Positions 24,906 through 33,750 of a stretch of DNA of 64,000 bases are shown in pieces (the stretch's first letter is position 1; the number at the start of each line of letters is the position of its first letter). Under the pieces are notes generated by a model that was not told where the DNA came from, did no database searches, and saw only the letters and a list, made by a program, of their open reading frames with translations. The stretch is from the NCBI RefSeq assembly GCF_029625295.1, contig NZ_CP121112.1, positions 2,480,001-2,544,000 of the forward strand, given 5' to 3'. The position numbers and the translations under genes were made by a program. Source of the stretch: Flavobacterium gyeonganense (GTDB taxonomy: Bacteria; Bacteroidota; Bacteroidia; Flavobacteriales; Flavobacteriaceae).

Positions 24906-26294
24906 ATGGAAAACATTAAGTCGTACGTTCAACAACATAAAGATCGCTTTATCAATGAGTTGATCGAATTATTAAAAATTCCGTCGGTAAGTGCCGACAC
25001 TGCATACTCTCAAGACGTTATTGACACAGCCGAGGCTGTAAAAGCAAGTTTATCAAAAGCGGGCTGCGATATAGTCGAAACTTGCGACACTCCGGGTTAT
25101 CCAATTATTTATGGAGAGAAAATAATCGATCCTAATTTACCTACTGTTTTAGTATACGGACATTATGATGTTCAGCCGCCGGATCCAATGGAATTGTGGA
25201 CGTCTCCACCTTTTGAACCCGTTATCAAAACAACCGATATTCATCCCGAAGGAGCTATTTTCGCACGTGGTGCCTGCGACGACAAAGGCCAGATGTACAT
25301 GCATGTAAAAGCGCTTGAATATATGGTACAGAGCAATACTTTGCCTTGCAATGTAAAATTCATGATCGAAGGCGAAGAAGAAGTAGGTTCTGCAAGTTTA
25401 GCCTGGTTCGTAGAACGCAATCAGGAAAAACTAAAAAACGATGTAATCTTAATTTCAGATACCGGAATGATTTCCAACCAACAGCCGTCTATCACGACAG
25501 GCTTACGAGGTTTAAGTTATGTTGAAGTTGAAGTTACGGGTCCAAACCGCGATTTGCATTCAGGTCTTTATGGAGGAGCAGTAGCGAACCCAATTAATAT
25601 TCTGGCAAAAATGATCGCTTCTCTTCACGACGAAGACAATCATATTACGATTCCAGGATTTTATGACAAAGTACAGGAATTATCTGCAGAAGAAAGAGCC
25701 GAAATGGCAAAAGCTCCTTTCAGCTTAGAAAAATATAAAAACGCTTTGAATATCGCTGATGTTTACGGTGAAAAAGGCTATGTAACCAACGAACGCAACT
25801 CCATCCGTCCAACCTTAGACGTAAACGGAATCTGGGGCGGTTATCAGGGCGAAGGTGCAAAAACCGTTATTGCGAGCAAAGCTTTTGCTAAAATCTCGAT
25901 GCGTCTGGTGCCTAATCAGGACTGGCATGAGATTACAGAATTGTTCACCAAACATTTTACAAACATTGCTCCGGCCGGAGTCACCGTAAAAGTAACGCCG
26001 CATCACGGAGGTCAGGGTTATGTAACGCCAATTGACAGCATTGGGTACAAAGCAGCTAATATGGCATATACCGAAACCTTTGGAGTTCCTGCTATTCCGG
26101 TTCGTTCCGGCGGAAGTATTCCGATTGTGGCTTTGTTTGAGAAAGAATTAAAAAGCAAAACTATTTTGATGGGGTTTGGTTTGGATTCTGATGCTATTCA
26201 CTCTCCAAATGAACACTTCGGAATCTTTAATTACCTGAAAGGAATCGAGACTATTCCATTGTTTTATAAATATTTTGTAGAGCTTTCTAAGTAA
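24906..26294 (+). CDS. M20 family dipeptidase (CNDP-like)
   Basis: The 462-residue metallopeptidase has the di-zinc core of family M20: first ligands in VLVYGHYDVQPP (H86, D88), the bridging Asp in RGACDDKGQ (around D125), the catalytic glutamates in IEGEEEVGS (157-159), and the Asp ligand in ISDTGM. The lid domain starts near SYVEVEVTGPNRDLHSG, and a late His ligand lies in DAIHSPNEHFG. No signal peptide, so it is a cytoplasmic dipeptidase hydrolysing imported di- or tripeptides. It is monocistronic with a terminator downstream. Confidence 0.93.
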   Translation: MENIKSYVQQHKDRFINELIELLKIPSVSADTAYSQDVIDTAEAVKASLSKAGCDIVETCDTPGYPIIYGEKIIDPNLPTVLVYGHYDVQPPDPMELWTSPPFEPVIKTTDIHPEGAIFARGACDDKGQMYMHVKALEYMVQSNTLPCNVKFMIEGEEEVGSASLAWFVERNQEKLKNDVILISDTGMISNQQPSITTGLRGLSYVEVEVTGPNRDLHSGLYGGAVANPINILAKMIASLHDEDNHITIPGFYDKVQELSAEERAEMAKAPFSLEKYKNALNIADVYGEKGYVTNERNSIRPTLDVNGIWGGYQGEGAKTVIASKAFAKISMRLVPNQDWHEITELFTKHFTNIAPAGVTVKVTPHHGGQGYVTPIDSIGYKAANMAYTETFGVPAIPVRSGGSIPIVALFEKELKSKTILMGFGLDSDAIHSPNEHFGIFNYLKGIETIPLFYKYFVELSK

Positions 26295-26340
26295 CTTTAA
26301 AATTTAGATATCAGATTTTAGATTTTGAAAAATCTTATAG

Positions 26341-26368
26341 ATCCGTTCAGTAATGAGCGGATTTTTTT
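26341..26368 (+). terminator. terminator of the M20 dipeptidase gene
   Basis: ATCCGTTCA-GTAA-TGAGCGGAT (one G-T pair) followed by seven T. Confidence 0.85.
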
Positions 26369-26427
26369 GTTTAAAACTTAAGATTTGAAATTGATTTTTG
26401 CCATTGAAGTTGATAATTGTTATTGCA

Positions 26428-26550
26428 TTTGGGCGTTCCCTCCGGTCGGGCTTTCGGCTAAATTCCCGATTAACAAAAACTACGGCTGAAAAAGCCTTGT
26501 TTTTCTAAATCGGGAGATACCGCCTCTATCCCTAACGCACTCCTGAGTAA
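26428..26550 (-). repeat. structured intergenic element, copy 2 (reverse orientation)
   Basis: The plus strand reads TTTGGGCGTTCCCTCCGGTC, GGGCTTTCGGCTAAATTCCC, a CCCGATT...AATCGGG stem (26464-26514), then GAGATACCGCCTCTATCCC and TAACGCAC. Its reverse complement has the same modules as 10343-10435 (GATAGAGGCGGTATC against GATCGAAGCGGCATC). This and the terminator above account for most of the 378-bp gap before the BlaI operon. Confidence 0.5.
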
Positions 26551-26613
26551 ATTATAAAATTTTATTTCCATAAGTATTTCTTTTACAAAATATAAAAATA
26601 ATTACTGCAATTT

Positions 26614-26643
26614 TTGCACATGTATAATATTATTCTATATTTG
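26614..26643 (+). promoter_or_regulatory. promoter of the YwqK-BlaI-BlaR1 operon, TTG-N19-TATATTTG
   Basis: TTG at 26614-26616, exactly 19 bp, TATATTTG at 26636-26643: a full consensus match. The -7 box lies inside the left arm of a 40-bp palindrome. Confidence 0.85.
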
Positions 26644-26670
26644 TAGAATATAGTCTACAAATATAGAATA
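26631..26670. promoter_or_regulatory. 40-bp palindromic operator, probably for the adjacent BlaI repressor
   Basis: Left arm TATTCTATATTTGTAGA (26631-26647), spacer ATATAG, right arm the exact reverse complement (26654-26670). The arms contain TGTAGA/TCTACA, like TACA/TGTA half-sites of BlaI/MecI operators. It covers the -7 box and ends 2 bp before the start codon, so a bound repressor would block initiation. Confidence 0.78.
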
Positions 26671-26672
26671 AT

Positions 26673-27092
26673 ATGCGTAAAAAAATATTCTTAATCATGA
26701 TAATGGTTTCTTTTGTTGGCTGTAAAACAGCTGTAATAAATCAGACAATAAATAAGAAGAAAGAAGGCAAATGGATAGAATTGTACGACGATGGTAACAA
26801 ATACAAATCGGTTGAATATTACAAACAGGGCCAACCAGTAAAAAAATGGAAATCTTACATTGACGGAAAAATTTATAAAACAGAAAAATACAAAAACGGA
26901 ATTTGTACTGTAAAATATTATCATCCAAACGGAAAACTGCAATCAAAAGGAAAAACCAGCGTTGAAGCTGATTCAGTCGAAACCCACTGGTTTTACTTTG
27001 GAAAATGGAAATTCTATTCTGATAAAGGACAATTAACCGATATCAGAAAATATGATAAAGGAAATTTAGTTTCAGAACAAAACATAGAATAA
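26673..27092 (+). CDS. YwqK-like MORN-repeat lipoprotein
   Basis: The 139-residue protein has a lipoprotein signal (lipobox VGC, Cys17). The mature part is made of MORN/YwqK-type repeats: KEGKWIELYDDGNKYKSVEYYKQG, KWKSYIDGKIYKTEKYKNG, VKYYHPNGKLQSKGK and FYFGKWKFYSDKGQLTDIRKY. It is first in an operon with a BlaI repressor and a BlaR1-like membrane protease, right after the palindromic operator. YwqK-family proteins are annotated as antitoxins in some genomes, but nothing here supports that. A role as the reporter, substrate or ligand-binding partner of the protease is an inference from gene order. Confidence 0.8.
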   Translation: MRKKIFLIMIMVSFVGCKTAVINQTINKKKEGKWIELYDDGNKYKSVEYYKQGQPVKKWKSYIDGKIYKTEKYKNGICTVKYYHPNGKLQSKGKTSVEADSVETHWFYFGKWKFYSDKGQLTDIRKYDKGNLVSEQNIE

Positions 27093-27112
27093 AAGATTAT
27101 AAACTCGGAAAC

Positions 27113-27484
27113 ATGCAATTATCAAACTCAGAAGAACAATTAATGGAACATCTCTGGAAGCTCGAAAAAGCTTTTATGAAAGATTTGCTTGAAGCCTATC
27201 CGGAACCAAAACCGGCAACAACAACCGTTGCAACGCTTTTAAAACGTATGATTGACAAGAAGTTCGTAGCCTATAACGAATTCGGGAATTCCCGCCAATA
27301 TTATCCGCTGGTAAAAAAAACAGCCTATTTCTCCAAACATCTAAACGGATTAATAAGTAATTTTTTTAATAATTCTGCTTCACAGTTTGCTTCTTTTTTT
27401 ACTACAGAGACCAATTTGTCTGCTTCGGAATTAGAGGAACTCAAAAAAATCATTGATAGTCAAATTCAAAAAAAGAAAAAATGA
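27113..27484 (+). CDS. BlaI/MecI/CopY family repressor
   Basis: The 123-residue protein starts with the winged helix typical of penicillinase repressors (LSNSEEQLMEHLWKLEKAFMKDL, TTTVATLLKRMIDKKFV, YYPLVKK) and ends in a helical dimerisation tail rich in Ser and Lys. In the classical system BlaI blocks its operon until the membrane protease BlaR1 triggers its cleavage. Here it sits 20 bp after the MORN lipoprotein gene and overlaps the BlaR1-like gene by 4 bp. The palindrome at 26631-26670 is its probable operator. No beta-lactamase gene is present. Confidence 0.92.
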   Translation: MQLSNSEEQLMEHLWKLEKAFMKDLLEAYPEPKPATTTVATLLKRMIDKKFVAYNEFGNSRQYYPLVKKTAYFSKHLNGLISNFFNNSASQFASFFTTETNLSASELEELKKIIDSQIQKKKK

Positions 27485-28698
27485 TAAGCTATCTTTTAGA
27501 ATCAGGTCTGCTGCTTTTGATTTTTTACATAGTATATAAACTGCTTTTAGAAAACGAAAAAATGTTTCGTTTCAACCGTGCATATTTATTAGCAAGTTTA
27601 ATTTTTAGTCTGATCATCCCGCTGGAGATTATATCATTCGAATCTGGTTTTTCTAACAGAATGGGATTCATTCAGCTCGATGAAATAGTTATTCAAAAAA
27701 GCACTCAAAACCTTACTTCCATCTCTATAAATGATTTTTTAATTGTTTTGATGACCGTTTCTTACAGCATTGTGGTTCTATTGTTACTACTTCGATTTGT
27801 TTTGAATTTATTTTCGTTTTATAAAAGAATCAAAAGAAATGAAGTCCACTTCATACAAGGAGAAAAAGTGGTTTTAATAGAAGAACCTATTTTGCCACAA
27901 TCGTTCTGGAAATCTATTTTCATCAATAAGGATGCATTTGAAAATGGTAAAATTCCATTAGAATTCATTGCACATGAAAAAGCACATTTAGAACAAAAAC
28001 ATACTTTAGACATTCTTTTTGTCGAAGTTTTGCAGATTTGGTTTTGGTTTAACCCATTGTTTATTTTTTATAAAAAAGCGATTAAACTCAATCACGAATT
28101 TCTAGCCGATCAAGCAGTAAATAAGCAATTTGATTCAGTAAGACGTTATCAAAATCTGTTGCTTGATTTCGCTTCTGATAAAAACACAGTTTCGCTTGCC
28201 AGTACAATTAGTTATCTAATAACTAAAAAACGTTTACTTATGATGACCAAAAAAGAATCAAAAACAAAATCAGCCTTAAAAGCATTTTTCACAGTGGTAT
28301 TCTCAGGTTTACTGCTATTGATATTTAGCCATAAAAGTGTCGCTCAGAAAGATAATGAAAAATTAAAAGAAAGCAGCCGGATAGTTGGTGATCCAATTGA
28401 AACACAGCCTGAATTTCCCGGCGGAAAGGAGACGTTTTTTAAATTTATAGGTGAAAATTTTAAAATACCATCAGAAGCTGAAAAAAATAAAGTTTCTGGA
28501 AAACTCTACCTTCAGTTTATTGTGGAAAAAGAAGGTACTTTATCAGAAATAAAAGTTTTAAAAGATTTAGGTTACGGATTAGGAAATGAGGCAATCCGGG
28601 TACTAAAGCTTTCTACAAACTGGACTCCGGGTTTTATAAATGGTAAACCGGTTCGGGTTTTGTATAGTCTTCCCATAACTATTCAATCAGCAAATTAA
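27481..28698 (+). CDS. BlaR1-like M56 metallopeptidase with C-terminal TonB domain
   Basis: The 405-residue protein has four membrane helices (about 3-20, 34-50, 84-108, 266-283) and an M56 protease domain with HEKAH (H165, E166, H169) and the downstream NHEFLAD (E206). Instead of the penicillin-sensing domain of BlaR1 it has a TonB C-terminal domain (about 310-405: PEFPGGKETFFKFI, KLYLQFIVEKEGTLSEIKVL). The protease would face the cytoplasm and remove BlaI. The TonB_C part probably lies in the periplasm and either senses an envelope signal or contacts an outer-membrane partner. This form is common in Bacteroidota. Start overlaps blaI-like gene by 4 bp. Confidence 0.9.
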   Translation: MISYLLESGLLLLIFYIVYKLLLENEKMFRFNRAYLLASLIFSLIIPLEIISFESGFSNRMGFIQLDEIVIQKSTQNLTSISINDFLIVLMTVSYSIVVLLLLLRFVLNLFSFYKRIKRNEVHFIQGEKVVLIEEPILPQSFWKSIFINKDAFENGKIPLEFIAHEKAHLEQKHTLDILFVEVLQIWFWFNPLFIFYKKAIKLNHEFLADQAVNKQFDSVRRYQNLLLDFASDKNTVSLASTISYLITKKRLLMMTKKESKTKSALKAFFTVVFSGLLLLIFSHKSVAQKDNEKLKESSRIVGDPIETQPEFPGGKETFFKFIGENFKIPSEAEKNKVSGKLYLQFIVEKEGTLSEIKVLKDLGYGLGNEAIRVLKLSTNWTPGFINGKPVRVLYSLPITIQSAN

Positions 28699-28706
28699 CA
28701 AAAAAA

Positions 28707-28733
28707 ATCCGCTTCTTTATCCAAGAAGCGGAT
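28707..28733 (-). terminator. hairpin terminator, strongest on the minus strand
   Basis: ATCCGCTTCTT (28707-28717) pairs with AAGAAGCGGAT (28723-28733). A T-run follows on the minus strand, ending the gene that stops at 28768; it may also end the plus-strand operon. Confidence 0.75.
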
Positions 28734-28767
28734 ACTAAAAAAATTCAAAAACTAAAAATAAATCCGT

Positions 28768-30132
28768 TTAAAACAAGTCCGGATTGTATCCAAAATACGG
28801 CATGCTTTGTTCATAGAAAACAACTCCGTAACTTTCTAATTCTTCTAAAATAGGCAAATACACTTCTTTATTGATCGGGAGCTGTACACCGGGAGTTGTA
28901 ATTTTTCCGTTCAAAATCAACAAGGTCGCGATAGCCACCGGAAGTCCCACAGTTTTTGCCATTGCAGTATAAGTCTGATCCTCACCGATGCAAACCATTT
29001 TTGAGTCAATTTGCCTTTTCTCGCCGTTGAGTTCATAACCAAATTTGTGATACATCACAATCATATCCTTATCATCGGGTTGTAGTGTCCAGCTATCTGT
29101 GAGTATTTTTTCTAAAATCTGTGCCGGAGTTGCATTAGGCAGGTTCACTTTTTTATTGGGGTTAAATAAATCCAGTTCCAAAAGTTTGTCCCACATTATA
29201 TCGTCCTGATCGATTTTTAAAATCAGGCGCATTTTTATTTCAACCGAATCCGTTGGGTGATAAGGCAAAAAGGAATTGGTAAACTGGCGGTAACTCATGT
29301 TTTCAGAATCTTCCATGATGTAACTGTCGTCGGTCATGCCCAGTTGCACAAACATGTTCCAGGCTTTCGAAAAACCCACTCTTCTGATTGTCCCTCTGTA
29401 TAAGGTCAGAATATCATCTAAACCATAAATAGAACGATATTTAAGCGAATCACGGTTAGAATAGGCCTCAAATTTACCATAGCCTTCTACCTCAAGAAAC
29501 TCTGTCCTGCGAAATAAAGTTCCGTATGGGATGTATTTATAAGTACCTTCCTGAATAAATTTTGCTGCACCACCCTGACCCGCCAATACTACATTTCGTG
29601 GTGCCCAGGTAAATTTGTAATTCCACAAATTGTTATCTGACTCAGGAGCTACGAGGCCTCCACAAAACGATTCGAAAAGCAGCATTTTACCGCCTTTTGC
29701 TCTGATTTCGTCAATAACTTTCATGGCACTCATATGATCTATTCCGGGATCGAGGCCAATTTCATTCATGAAAATCAAATTGTTTTTTCGGGCTTCTTCG
29801 TCAAGTTCCATCATGGCATCGCTGATATAGGAAGCAGTAACGAGATGTTTTTTGTATTGCAGACAGTCTTTTGCAATTTCAATGTGTAAATATGCAGGAA
29901 GCATAGAAATAACGATTGAAGCTTTTTCTATGGCAGCTTTCCTTTCTTCAACATCAAAAATATTCAGGGCAATTGGGGTGGCATTGGGATGGTTGTTTAT
30001 CTTTTTTTCGGCCAGGGCCAAAGATAAATCAGCCACAATAATATGCAGGTTTTCGCTTTCAGATTTTGAAAGTAAATACCGTATCAAAGATGATGCAGAT
30101 CTTCCGGCCCCAATTATTAGAACATACCTCAT
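28768..30132 (-). CDS. saccharopine dehydrogenase family protein
   Basis: The 454-residue protein starts with a Rossmann fold (VLIIGAGRSASSLIRYLL) and has ASIVISMLPAYLH, HLVTASYISDAM and EIGLDPGIDHMSA, which are typical of saccharopine reductase/dehydrogenase. The second half carries the substrate domain ending in a YFGYNPDLF tail. Family members reduce aminoadipate semialdehyde plus glutamate to saccharopine or run the lysine catabolic direction; in Bacteroidota the exact substrate is often unproven. No lysine biosynthesis gene is adjacent. It is monocistronic. Confidence 0.88.
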   Translation of the reverse strand: MRYVLIIGAGRSASSLIRYLLSKSESENLHIIVADLSLALAEKKINNHPNATPIALNIFDVEERKAAIEKASIVISMLPAYLHIEIAKDCLQYKKHLVTASYISDAMMELDEEARKNNLIFMNEIGLDPGIDHMSAMKVIDEIRAKGGKMLLFESFCGGLVAPESDNNLWNYKFTWAPRNVVLAGQGGAAKFIQEGTYKYIPYGTLFRRTEFLEVEGYGKFEAYSNRDSLKYRSIYGLDDILTLYRGTIRRVGFSKAWNMFVQLGMTDDSYIMEDSENMSYRQFTNSFLPYHPTDSVEIKMRLILKIDQDDIMWDKLLELDLFNPNKKVNLPNATPAQILEKILTDSWTLQPDDKDMIVMYHKFGYELNGEKRQIDSKMVCIGEDQTYTAMAKTVGLPVAIATLLILNGKITTPGVQLPINKEVYLPILEELESYGVVFYEQSMPYFGYNPDLF

Positions 30133-30306
30133 GATTTACATATATAACACAAACATAGTAAATTGTTACAAAAATAACAATTGGTAAACGGTGAAATTTT
30201 TAAAAGATTTGGAACAAAGTAAATCAGATTTTTTTGAAAAGTGTATTTGAAATGTTTTTTGTTTGGATCAATTAAGCCTATTTTTGTGATATTAAAAATA
30301 TATAAA

Positions 30307-30693
30307 ATGGAAAGAAAAATAATTATTACAGCTGCTATATTCGGTATGTTGGCCATTATTTTAGGCGCTTTTGGTGCACATGCCTTAAAGGCAATTTTAA
30401 CTCCGGAGCAATTAACCAGTTTTGAAACCGGTGTTCGCTATCAAATGTATCATGCTTTCTTTTTATTTTTTGTGGCGTCACGTACAGAATTGACTTTAAA
30501 GACACTAAGAGTGATCTATAATTTAGTCCTGGCAGGTGTACTTTTATTCTCAGGTTCCATTTTTTTACTGACTACAAAAAACGTTACCACTATTGACTTC
30601 AAAATTATAGGATTCGTAACTCCAATTGGCGGATTCCTATTAATCTTCGCCTGGTTAGTTCTTTTAGTTACTTTTTTTAGGAAAAAATCATAA
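30307..30693 (+). CDS. DUF423 membrane protein (YgdD-like)
   Basis: I place the start at the ATG at 30307 (128 residues, MERKIIITAAIFGMLAIILG); the longer frame from 30241 adds a segment that spans a candidate TATTTTTG -7 box (30279-30286). The protein has four membrane helices and the DUF423 signature GAFGAHALKAIL followed by FETGVRYQMYHAF. The family is widespread and its role is not established. It stands between the saccharopine dehydrogenase-like gene (divergent) and pckA. Confidence 0.88.
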   Translation: MERKIIITAAIFGMLAIILGAFGAHALKAILTPEQLTSFETGVRYQMYHAFFLFFVASRTELTLKTLRVIYNLVLAGVLLFSGSIFLLTTKNVTTIDFKIIGFVTPIGGFLLIFAWLVLLVTFFRKKS

Positions 30694-30884
30694 AATTGGA
30701 TTAAAAAAATTCTATCTGAATTATAATGATTAATTTTGTTGTATATATAACACATAACTTAATCTGTGTGAATATTTTGTTTTTTAAATACTTAATAAAA
30801 AATAATGTAACACAGACTTAAGCTATTTATATCTTAAAGTTGATATTTAAGAATAAACAATATAACTACAACAATTAAAAATTT

Positions 30885-32489
30885 ATGGAGACGAATACAC
30901 TTTCCACGAAATCGATTTCGCTAAATGATTTAGGAATCAAAAACGCAAATGTTCACTATCAGTTATCTCCAGAAGAGTTACATGCTTTAACTATCGAGGC
31001 GGGACAGGGTATTGAGAGCTCTACAGGAGCATTGGCGATTAATACAGGTGAATTTACCGGACGTTCTCCACAAGATCGTTTTATTGTAAAAGACAGTATA
31101 ACAGAAGACAAAGTTTGGTGGGGAAATGTAAATATTCCGTTTTCACCGGATGCTTTCGAAAAACTATATAATAAGGTAACACAATTTTTATCAGATAAAG
31201 AAGTTTTTGTACGCGATTCATATGTTTGCTCTGATGCCAATTATAGATTAAATGTTCGAGTTGTTACAGAAACTGCCTGGTCTAATTTGTTTTGTTACAA
31301 TATGTTTTTACGTCCCGAAGAATCTGAACTGCCAAATTTCACTCCTGAGTGGACTGTAATCTGTGCACCAGGTTTTATAGCAGATCCTGCTGTTGATGGT
31401 ACACGACAGTCTAATTTTGCTATTTTGGATTTTACTAAAAAAGTAGCACTTATTGGAGGAACAGGTTACACTGGAGAAATGAAAAAAGGAATTTTCTCAG
31501 CTTTGAATTTCATTTTACCGGTCTTCGAAAATACATTGCCAATGCACTGCAGCGCCAATGTGGGGGAAGCTGGAGATACTGCAATTTTCTTCGGATTATC
31601 CGGAACCGGAAAAACTACCTTATCAGCAGATCCGGAACGTAAATTAATCGGAGATGATGAACACGGATGGACAAGTGAAAACACTGTTTTTAATTTTGAA
31701 GGTGGCTGTTATGCCAAAGTAATCAACTTATCTGAAGAAAATGAGCCGGATATTTTCAGGGCCATCAAAAAAGGAGCACTTTTGGAAAATGTGGTTTTCA
31801 AAGCAGGTACAAATGAAGTTGACTATGATAATGTTTCAATTACGCAAAATACACGCGTGAGTTATCCAATAACGCATATTGACAATATTCAGCCGGGTTC
31901 TATTGGACATAATCCTAAAAATATATTTTTCTTAACAGCAGATTCTTTCGGAATCCTGCCTCCAATCTCAAAACTGACTCCAGGTCAGGCGGCTTATCAT
32001 TTTATCTCAGGATATACTGCAAAAGTAGCCGGAACAGAAGCAGGTGTAACAGAACCGCAGCCAAACTTTTCAGCTTGTTTTGGAGCACCGTTTATGCCTT
32101 TACATCCAACGAAATATGCTGAAATGTTAAGCAAAAAAATGAAAGATGCTGATGTAAAAGTATGGTTAATCAATACTGGATGGACTGGAGGAGCTTACGG
32201 AACCGGAAGCCGTATGAAGTTAAAATACACCCGTGCTATGATTACGGCAGCTCTAAACGGAGAACTGGATAATGTCGAGTACATAAACCATAAAGTATTT
32301 GGAATCGCCAAACCACAATCCTGCCCGAATGTTCCAAGCGAAATTTTAAATCCGAGAAATACATGGGAAGATCCTGCGTTATATGATAAAAAGGCATTAG
32401 AATTAGCTCAGAAATTCAAAGCTAATTTTGCCAAATTTGAAGAATTTGCGAATGCTGAAATCTTAGCAGGCGCACCGATTACAGAATAA
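30885..32489 (+). CDS. pckA: phosphoenolpyruvate carboxykinase (ATP)
   Basis: The 534-residue enzyme converts oxaloacetate and ATP to phosphoenolpyruvate, CO2 and ADP in gluconeogenesis. It shows the substrate region FTGRSPQDRFIVKD, the PCK signature MHCSANVGEAGDTAIFFG, the kinase-1a Walker loop GLSGTGKTTLS and the kinase-2 region IGDDEHGW. Late conserved blocks (FGAPFMPLHPTKYAEML, NTGWTGGAYGTGSRM) are intact. Length is normal for the ATP-dependent form. It has a bidirectional terminator downstream. Confidence 0.97.
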   Translation: METNTLSTKSISLNDLGIKNANVHYQLSPEELHALTIEAGQGIESSTGALAINTGEFTGRSPQDRFIVKDSITEDKVWWGNVNIPFSPDAFEKLYNKVTQFLSDKEVFVRDSYVCSDANYRLNVRVVTETAWSNLFCYNMFLRPEESELPNFTPEWTVICAPGFIADPAVDGTRQSNFAILDFTKKVALIGGTGYTGEMKKGIFSALNFILPVFENTLPMHCSANVGEAGDTAIFFGLSGTGKTTLSADPERKLIGDDEHGWTSENTVFNFEGGCYAKVINLSEENEPDIFRAIKKGALLENVVFKAGTNEVDYDNVSITQNTRVSYPITHIDNIQPGSIGHNPKNIFFLTADSFGILPPISKLTPGQAAYHFISGYTAKVAGTEAGVTEPQPNFSACFGAPFMPLHPTKYAEMLSKKMKDADVKVWLINTGWTGGAYGTGSRMKLKYTRAMITAALNGELDNVEYINHKVFGIAKPQSCPNVPSEILNPRNTWEDPALYDKKALELAQKFKANFAKFEEFANAEILAGAPITE

Positions 32490-32510
32490 AAGGAATTATT
32501 GATTCAAACT

Positions 32511-32541
32511 AAAAAAGCTGTTCATAACGAACAGCTTTTTT
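32511..32541. terminator. bidirectional terminator after pckA
   Basis: AAAAAAGCTGTTC (32511-32523) and GAACAGCTTTTTT (32529-32541) form a near-perfect stem flanked by A and T runs. Confidence 0.87.
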
Positions 32542-32618
32542 GTTTGGTCTCCAATCGCAGCTAAAAATAAACACTTAACACTGACGCTGCGACTGAAAAC
32601 ACAGTAAACACTGAAAAT

Positions 32619-33677
32619 TTATTTTCTAGACTCATCAATACGTTTCTGGATCAAATCCCAGGCATAATAATGAAAAGTCATTCCGTTACTCATCGCTACA
32701 AAAAGTCCGTTTTTATAGGGTCCGCCTAAGTTAATGCTGGTTACATCGGCGCCATCACATTCGATTGTAGAAGTTGGAACTTCTGCCAATAATTTATAAC
32801 TATTTGGATTTCCGTTAACTCCTTCTCTTGGATACACCATGAAAGTATTTGCCTGTTGGTTTGATACTAAAATATATCCGGTAGAATCTGTTTTTTTGTA
32901 AATGGCAATTCCTTCGTGATCGGCTTTGAAATCTTTTTGCCCAAAGAATGCTAATTCTTTATTATCGTTTAGAGCAGGATCTGCCTTGTATTTTCTGATT
33001 CCTACCTGCTCGTCACAATAGTAAACTGAGCCTAATTCATTATCAACAGCAATGGCTTCGATTTCTTTTTTACCGCTGTAAGTTCCAAATTTACGCACTA
33101 CTTTTCCATCAGCAAACTTTCCGTTTCCAAAAAGTTCGTACTGCCATAAATAGCTTCCTGAAGGACCTGATTTTCTTCCCACAATAGCAAATACTTTACC
33201 GTCTGTTGGGCGTGTGTATAAAGAAATTCCCATTGGATCGCGTTGTTCTTCTCCTTCAAAAACTGAAATGCCTCCGTTGTCAATTGGTTCTAAGTCAGGC
33301 AGGCTGAAGATTCTGATTTTGTTGCTTTCTCGTTCTGTAGTTACTGCGATATCAACTTTTTTTCCATCAACAACCAATCCGTAAGCAATATCAACATTGT
33401 TTGGACGTTTTAAAGGAATAGACTTTTTTAGGATTTTTCCGTTTAAATCAAAAGCATACAAACCACCGTCTGTATCTTTATCAGTTCCCACAATAATACT
33501 TTTTGTAGCATCTGTTGGGTGAATCCAGATCGAAGGATCGTCAGTATCGTGAGGCAAAGCTTCTGTAACAGCTGTTGGTTTTACCGCATTTGGTGCAACC
33601 GGAGCCAGTTTATCATCTTTACAAGCCGTAAATGAAAGGGCTAAAAGTAAAAAGGCAATTATAGATTTATTCTTCAT
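32619..33677 (-). CDS. beta-propeller phytase, lipoprotein
   Basis: The 352-residue protein has a lipoprotein signal (FTAC, Cys19, then KDD) and the phytase propeller fold: DTDDPSIWIHP, IVGTDKDTDGGLYAFDLNGK, RPNNVDIAYG, EAIAVDNELGSVYYCDEQVG and DHEGIAIY. These acidic and basic residues line the calcium and phosphate sites of alkaline Ca-phytases, which release phosphate from phytate. It follows a TonB receptor gene by 73 bp on the same strand, so receptor and enzyme form a surface phytate or inositol-phosphate scavenging unit. Likely exposed on the outer membrane. Confidence 0.9.
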   Translation of the reverse strand: MKNKSIIAFLLLALSFTACKDDKLAPVAPNAVKPTAVTEALPHDTDDPSIWIHPTDATKSIIVGTDKDTDGGLYAFDLNGKILKKSIPLKRPNNVDIAYGLVVDGKKVDIAVTTERESNKIRIFSLPDLEPIDNGGISVFEGEEQRDPMGISLYTRPTDGKVFAIVGRKSGPSGSYLWQYELFGNGKFADGKVVRKFGTYSGKKEIEAIAVDNELGSVYYCDEQVGIRKYKADPALNDNKELAFFGQKDFKADHEGIAIYKKTDSTGYILVSNQQANTFMVYPREGVNGNPNSYKLLAEVPTSTIECDGADVTSINLGGPYKNGLFVAMSNGMTFHYYAWDLIQKRIDESRK

Positions 33678-33750
33678 TTTATCATGTATTTATGCAATTA
33701 GACAGAGCCGTTAAACTCTGTCTAATTTAAGAATTTTAAAAAACAGGTTT

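Noticed and set aside
26673..27092. YwqK-like lipoprotein as an antitoxin.
   Set aside because: The name comes from automatic family labels; a signal peptide and lipobox place it outside the cytoplasm, and no toxin gene is nearby.
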